A stretch of DNA of 53,069 bases. It comes from Trichococcus pasteurii (GTDB taxonomy: Bacteria; Bacillota; Bacilli; Lactobacillales; Aerococcaceae). The DNA is taken from positions 1-53,069 of the forward strand of contig NZ_FONM01000020.1 in assembly GCF_900112935.1 (NCBI RefSeq), written 5' to 3'. Shown here one piece after another: positions 49,895-53,069 of the stretch. A model generated the notes under the pieces. That model saw nothing but the letters and a program-made list of their open reading frames with translations, did not search any database and was not told the DNA's origin. The translations under genes and the position numbers were made by a program. Numbering within the stretch: the stretch's first letter is position 1; each line of letters opens with the position of its first letter.

Positions 49895-50548
49895 CTAACA
49901 CAGCCCGCCATGCCGCCGATGAAAATCTGCGACTCCCAGTTGGCAAGCTGATTTGTCCCCTATCATCCGAAACATTTCGAAATAAACATCACTTTCAAAC
50001 GTATCCGTATCAATCGGCTCAATCCCGATCCTGTTCCCGGCCCAACTGCCCTTTTGTTCGGCTTGTTCTTCCGCTTGCGCCAGAACAAAATAAGGCATCA
50101 TGTTTTTCGTACGCTTGAACAAACGGCGATCGATGGTCATGAACAGGTGCGAATCATAATTGATCAGCACATATTGGTTGAGGAACTCCCCCCACTGTTT
50201 CTTCCAGCGAACAGCTTCGGATGGATCAATCGAAACAACATCTATTCCCGCTTCTTTCCGGTTCCGGCGCAACAATTTTTTCTTGTCTCCTTCGTAGAAC
50301 GCGTAGTTCTCTTCCTTCAGCAAGTACTCTCTCACTTCTTTGGAATCGACAACCAAAGTGATCCTGTCGCCTTTCCATTCGTCCATCAACAATTGGAACA
50401 CCACATACTGAAAAGGATTGCCCAACTGCGGATGCGTCCCGGCCATTCCTGTAATCGTGCTGTCCCCTGCCCAAGTCAGTCGGGCCGGTTCCATGATTTT
50501 CTTCTTATCCATATTAACCAATAAGTGCTGCTGATCGTTTTTTTCCAA
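49895..50548 (-). CDS. Hypothetical protein
   Basis: A protein of 217 residues if translation begins at the TTG at 50548, eight bases after GGGGAGG; an in-frame GTG at 50578 lacks a ribosome site. It is soluble and charged, with no signal peptide or membrane helix. DPSEAVRWKKQWGEFLNQYV and DRRLFKRTKNMMPYFVLAQA suggest a folded cytoplasmic protein. I do not recognise a family. It is monocistronic with its own terminator. The C-terminus (DFHRRHGGLC) looks irregular and might reflect a late frameshift. Confidence 0.65.
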   Translation of the reverse strand: MEKNDQQHLLVNMDKKKIMEPARLTWAGDSTITGMAGTHPQLGNPFQYVVFQLLMDEWKGDRITLVVDSKEVREYLLKEENYAFYEGDKKKLLRRNRKEAGIDVVSIDPSEAVRWKKQWGEFLNQYVLINYDSHLFMTIDRRLFKRTKNMMPYFVLAQAEEQAEQKGSWAGNRIGIEPIDTDTFESDVYFEMFRMIGDKSACQLGVADFHRRHGGLC

Positions 50549-50679
50549 ATTTGCTGCCTCCCCTATGTCTTCTTTCACTCAATAGATACGCATTTGGGAG
50601 GCAATTCCTTTTCAGAAATATGGAAAAAAAAAACAGATATATCGTAAGCCCGCATTCAAAAGACGCATATAAATGATCC

Positions 50680-50720
50680 GCACCTCCTGGTATGATAATC
50701 GTATCAATTTAAGGAGGTGC
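50680..50720 (+). promoter_or_regulatory. Inverted repeat covering the ribosome binding site of the first IS66 gene
   Basis: GCACCTCC (50680-50687) is exactly complementary to GGAGGTGC (50713-50720), the Shine-Dalgarno site of the tnpA-like gene. Between them TGATA-ATCG-TATCA forms an inner stem. RNA that enters from outside would fold and hide the site, while a transcript started inside (-10-like TATGAT at 50691) would lack the left arm. Confidence 0.65.
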
Positions 50721-50727
50721 TTTTCAT

Positions 50728-50922
50728 ATGCCACAACAAAAACCCATTATTGTCCTCGTTCAATTACACCCCGAACAAGAATTTCATCCTGTCACCCATT
50801 CTGCGTTACCACCTTTACAACCAATTTGTACGATTAAAACGCCCACCGTTGAAATATCGTTCTTCGATGGCATAGATCCGCACGTCGTGCAGGTAATTAT
50901 GAGGGGGATTGAGCCTCGATGA
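50728..50922 (+). CDS. tnpA: IS66 accessory protein, small TnpA-like
   Basis: A 64-residue frame, MPQQKPIIVLVQLHPEQEF to VVQVIMRGIEPR. It is shorter than the usual IS66 TnpA (about 100-130 residues) and lacks an evident helix-turn-helix, yet it occupies the tnpA position and overlaps tnpB by the ATGA at 50919-50922. GGAGG is ten bases upstream. Its second half, VEISFFDGIDPHVVQVIM, resembles the end of TnpA proteins. Confidence 0.7.
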   Translation: MPQQKPIIVLVQLHPEQEFHPVTHSALPPLQPICTIKTPTVEISFFDGIDPHVVQVIMRGIEPR

Positions 50923-51272
50923 AATATGATTATACCAGCGTAAAAAATATCTACATCGTTTGCGGCAAGACCGATATGAGGAAAGGCATCGATGGATTAG
51001 CTACACTTGTTCAAGACGTTTACGAACTTGATCCTTATGAAGACACCATTTTCTTATTCTCTGGGAGATCCAAAGACCGCTATAAATGCTTGTATTTTGA
51101 TGGAGACGGATTCGCCTTGCTTTACAAACGGTTGGATGCGGGGAAACTGCAATGGCCCAAAGACGAAAATGAAGTGCGGTTGCTTTCACAGAAAGAACTT
51201 CGTTGGTTATTGGAAGGTCTATCCATTCAGCAACCAAAGGCGATTCCGCCTTCTTTAAAAGGATCCTTCTAA
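50919..51272 (+). CDS. tnpB: IS66 Orf2 protein TnpB
   Basis: A 117-residue IS66_Orf2 protein of normal length. It contains the signature VCGKTDMRKGIDGLATLVQ at about 15-33, then FLFSGRSKDRYKCLYFDGDGF and LQWPKDENEVRLLSQKEL. It is required for IS66 transposition, although its biochemical role is unclear. Confidence 0.96.
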   Translation: MKYDYTSVKNIYIVCGKTDMRKGIDGLATLVQDVYELDPYEDTIFLFSGRSKDRYKCLYFDGDGFALLYKRLDAGKLQWPKDENEVRLLSQKELRWLLEGLSIQQPKAIPPSLKGSF

Positions 51273-51372
51273 ATCCTTCTAAGATCACACTTATAGTCAA
51301 TTTACTCTTTATTTTCACTTCTGAAATTGCGTATAATAGAAAGAACGAAACAGAACGAAAGTGGTGAGTGTT

Positions 51373-52974
51373 GTGACAAATGGTTCTTTTAAGAATGAAG
51401 ATCAATCCGAGAAATTAATCCGATTGCTGGAAGATCAGTTAGCCCATGCGAATGAACAAAATAAAGCATTATCGCAAAAGCTGGATCAAGCCTTGGATCA
51501 GATCGAATTTTTAAACCAACAGCTACAGCAGTTAACCAAGCTCTTATATGGATCCAAAACGGAAAAATCCAAGTACATTACGCCCGACGGGCAAGGATCT
51601 TTATTTGAAGATGAGCATCCCTCGTCTTTTTCAGATTCTGAGCATACAGAAGAACAAAGCCAACAGGAGATTTCTTATACTGTTGTACGAAAACTCCACA
51701 ACAAGAAAAGAAACGACTCCCTTCGTGGGGATGTCGAGACGGAGACGATTCACCACCATCCGGACAACACCATTTGCGACTGTTGCCAACATCAGATGAC
51801 TGAAATCGGCAGTACGCTTGCCCGTGAAGAAGCTGCCTTTATTCCTGCAAAGATGATGAGGGTGCAGCATATTGAACATGCCTACGAGTGCAAGAACTGC
51901 AAAGGAGATACCTTACAGTCAGCAAAAATCAAACGCGGAAAAGCGCCAAAATCAGCAATCCAGCGCAGCCTCGCAGGTCCTACTGTCCTCGCCAAAGTTA
52001 TCTATGATAAATTTGTGCAATACCTTCCCCTTTACCGCCAGGTAAAGGAATGGGACCGCTATGGACTGCAAACCAATGACAAAAATCTTTCCAATTGGGT
52101 CATCCGGGCATCTACTGACTGGCTGTTGCCCGTTTATGAACAAATGAAGGCAGGCCTAATGGCCAAATCCATTTTACATGTCGACGAAACGTATGCCCAA
52201 ATCATTAAGCGTTCCGACGGAAAAAAGGGACAAACGCATGCCTATAACTGGGTCTATCGCAGTGTACCTATCCAAGGACCAACAATCGTCTTGTTCGACA
52301 GCGCCTTGTCACGCTCGCGTGCGGTTCTTGAACGTTTCACGCAAGGATACAAGGGGACGATCATTTGTGATGGCTACTCTGCCTACGGCAAGCTTCAAGA
52401 TGTGACTTTTGCGAATTGTTGGGCACACGTGCGCCGCTACTGGTTAAAAGTAGACAGTAAAAAAGGACGGATTGGCGTGAATTACTGCGATAAATTATAT
52501 CGACTGGAAAAGTCTTTCAAGAAGCTATCTCCAAGTAAACGCCGTAAAAAACGCCAAAAACACTCGAAGCCGATCATAGACGAATTTTTCAAATGGATTG
52601 AAACCTCGTGGTTTACTGGCAAAAGTGCCTTAGTGACTGCAGCTGAATATACATTGAAACGAGCGGATGGATTAAAGGCATTCTTATACGATGGGCGCAT
52701 TGAAATCGACAACAACGCTGCCGAGAACGCCATAAGACCCAATGTTTTAGGGAGAAAAAATTGGCTTTTTTCTTTCAGTGAAGCTGGAGCGAAGGCGAAC
52801 GCCATTTGTTTGAGCCTGGCAGAGACCGCCAAAAGTAATGGGATTGATTTCTATGAATATCTCAAAAAGCTGCTCATGGATTTACCGAACCTGGACATCC
52901 ATCAAAGTAACGACGTGCTGGAGCAGTACATGCCTTGGTCGAAAAATATCCAAGAGACATGTGGCAGCAAATAA
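51373..52974 (+). CDS. tnpC: IS66 transposase TnpC
   Basis: A protein of 533 residues if it starts at the GTG at 51373, just after GGTGAG; an in-frame GTG at 51361 is possible. Order: N-terminal coiled coil (leucine zipper, about 15-65), zinc-binding motif (CDCCQHQM and CKNC), then the DDE core with D in HVDETYAQI, D in CDGYSAYG and E in NNAAENAIRP, and a C-terminal tail of the IS66_C type. A TATAAT at 51332-51337 may give it an internal promoter. Confidence 0.96.
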   Translation: MTNGSFKNEDQSEKLIRLLEDQLAHANEQNKALSQKLDQALDQIEFLNQQLQQLTKLLYGSKTEKSKYITPDGQGSLFEDEHPSSFSDSEHTEEQSQQEISYTVVRKLHNKKRNDSLRGDVETETIHHHPDNTICDCCQHQMTEIGSTLAREEAAFIPAKMMRVQHIEHAYECKNCKGDTLQSAKIKRGKAPKSAIQRSLAGPTVLAKVIYDKFVQYLPLYRQVKEWDRYGLQTNDKNLSNWVIRASTDWLLPVYEQMKAGLMAKSILHVDETYAQIIKRSDGKKGQTHAYNWVYRSVPIQGPTIVLFDSALSRSRAVLERFTQGYKGTIICDGYSAYGKLQDVTFANCWAHVRRYWLKVDSKKGRIGVNYCDKLYRLEKSFKKLSPSKRRKKRQKHSKPIIDEFFKWIETSWFTGKSALVTAAEYTLKRADGLKAFLYDGRIEIDNNAAENAIRPNVLGRKNWLFSFSEAGAKANAICLSLAETAKSNGIDFYEYLKKLLMDLPNLDIHQSNDVLEQYMPWSKNIQETCGSK

Positions 52975-53028
52975 AGAAATAGCCGGATACTCGCGAAAAA
53001 ATCGCATGGTATACGGCTATTCGTGATG

Positions 53029-53058
53029 CGCACCACAAGGTGCGCTGTTTTTTTATAT
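53029..53058 (+). terminator. Terminator inside the right end of the IS66 element
   Basis: GCGCACC-ACAA-GGTGCGC forms a 7-bp GC-rich stem followed by TGTTTTTTT. Just upstream AATAGCCGGATAC and GTATACGGCTATT (52980-53025) form another inverted repeat. Confidence 0.82.
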
Positions 53059-53069
53059 TTCGGGCTTAC

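Larger units (their letters stand above)
50644..53069 (+). mobile_element. Complete IS66-family insertion sequence
   Basis: A 2,426-bp element delimited by the inverted ends GTAAGCCCG (50644-50652) and CGGGCTTAC (53061-53069); IS66 ends begin with GTAA. It carries the three-gene set of the family, a small tnpA-like gene, tnpB and tnpC, all in one direction. The 8 bases before the left end are GATATATC (50636-50643); the same 8 bases would be expected right after the window if insertion was simple. All frames are open, so it may be active. Confidence 0.93.

Noticed and set aside
49597-50118. A 173-codon plus-strand frame as a gene
   Set aside because: It has no ribosome site, passes through the terminator at 49786-49845 and is antisense to the 49895 gene beyond it; only its first part is kept as a possible remnant.

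Overview
The window looks like chromosome of a low-to-moderate-GC Gram-positive of the order Lactobacillales, most likely Carnobacteriaceae (Trichococcus-like; this is inference). Supporting signs are strong Shine-Dalgarno sites, PTS uptake of hexitols with PRD-type activators, CcpA-type cre sites, a cdaA-cdaR-glmM operon, a glmS ribozyme, an Rgg regulator and an ECF thiamine-precursor transporter.

Layout. (1) 1-6.2 kb, AT-rich accessory DNA: the end of an IS21-type element, then a minus-strand set (membrane protein, fusion protein, ABC ATPase, FtsX-type permease, small membrane protein) ordered like the accessory EFGH transporter of AS-48/carnocyclin-type circular bacteriocin loci. Just upstream lie a 3'-truncated ABC ATPase, a 50-residue hydrophobic protein and further gene scraps, but no recognisable bacteriocin gene. 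An Rgg regulator closes the region. (2) 6.2-9.1 kb: a two-component system and a divergent small secreted acidic protein. (3) 9.3-13.1 kb: TPP riboswitch, terminator, tenA and ykoE-D-C, a thiamine-pyrimidine salvage operon. (4) 13.2-19.2 kb: the sorbitol operon srlD-gutR-gutM-srlA-srlE-srlB plus a fructose-6-phosphate-aldolase-like gene. (5) 19.5-21.7 kb: glmS with its ribozyme. (6) 21.8-29.8 kb: mannitol genes in two units, mtlA-mtlR-mtlF and mtlA-mtlF-mtlD. (7) 29.9-33.3 kb: glmM, cdaR and cdaA. (8) 33.5-39 kb: a cupin, a zinc-ribbon protein and an amino-acid uptake operon that also carries an aminotransferase and an iron-type dehydrogenase. (9) 39-43 kb: secreted phosphoesterase, tRNA-Tyr and tRNA-Gln, UbiB-like kinase with a phasin-like partner, and yidD. 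(10) 43.2-50.5 kb: ECF S component, TVP38-like protein, MFS transporter, alanine/sodium symporter, DUF2254 protein, lone PTS IIB and a hypothetical gene. (11) 50.6-53.07 kb: a complete IS66-family element whose right end is the last base of the window.

Together, sections 4 to 7 converge on fructose-6-phosphate. Sorbitol and mannitol both enter as phosphates and are oxidised to it, GlmS draws on it for glucosamine-6-phosphate, and GlmM, next to the c-di-AMP cyclase, carries that flux toward cell wall. The most unusual items are the orphaned circular-bacteriocin-type transporter, a hairpin repeat family found in two intergenic regions in opposite orientations, two mannitol permeases that each end in a degenerate second IIB-like domain, and an inverted repeat that covers the first ribosome binding site of the IS66 element.
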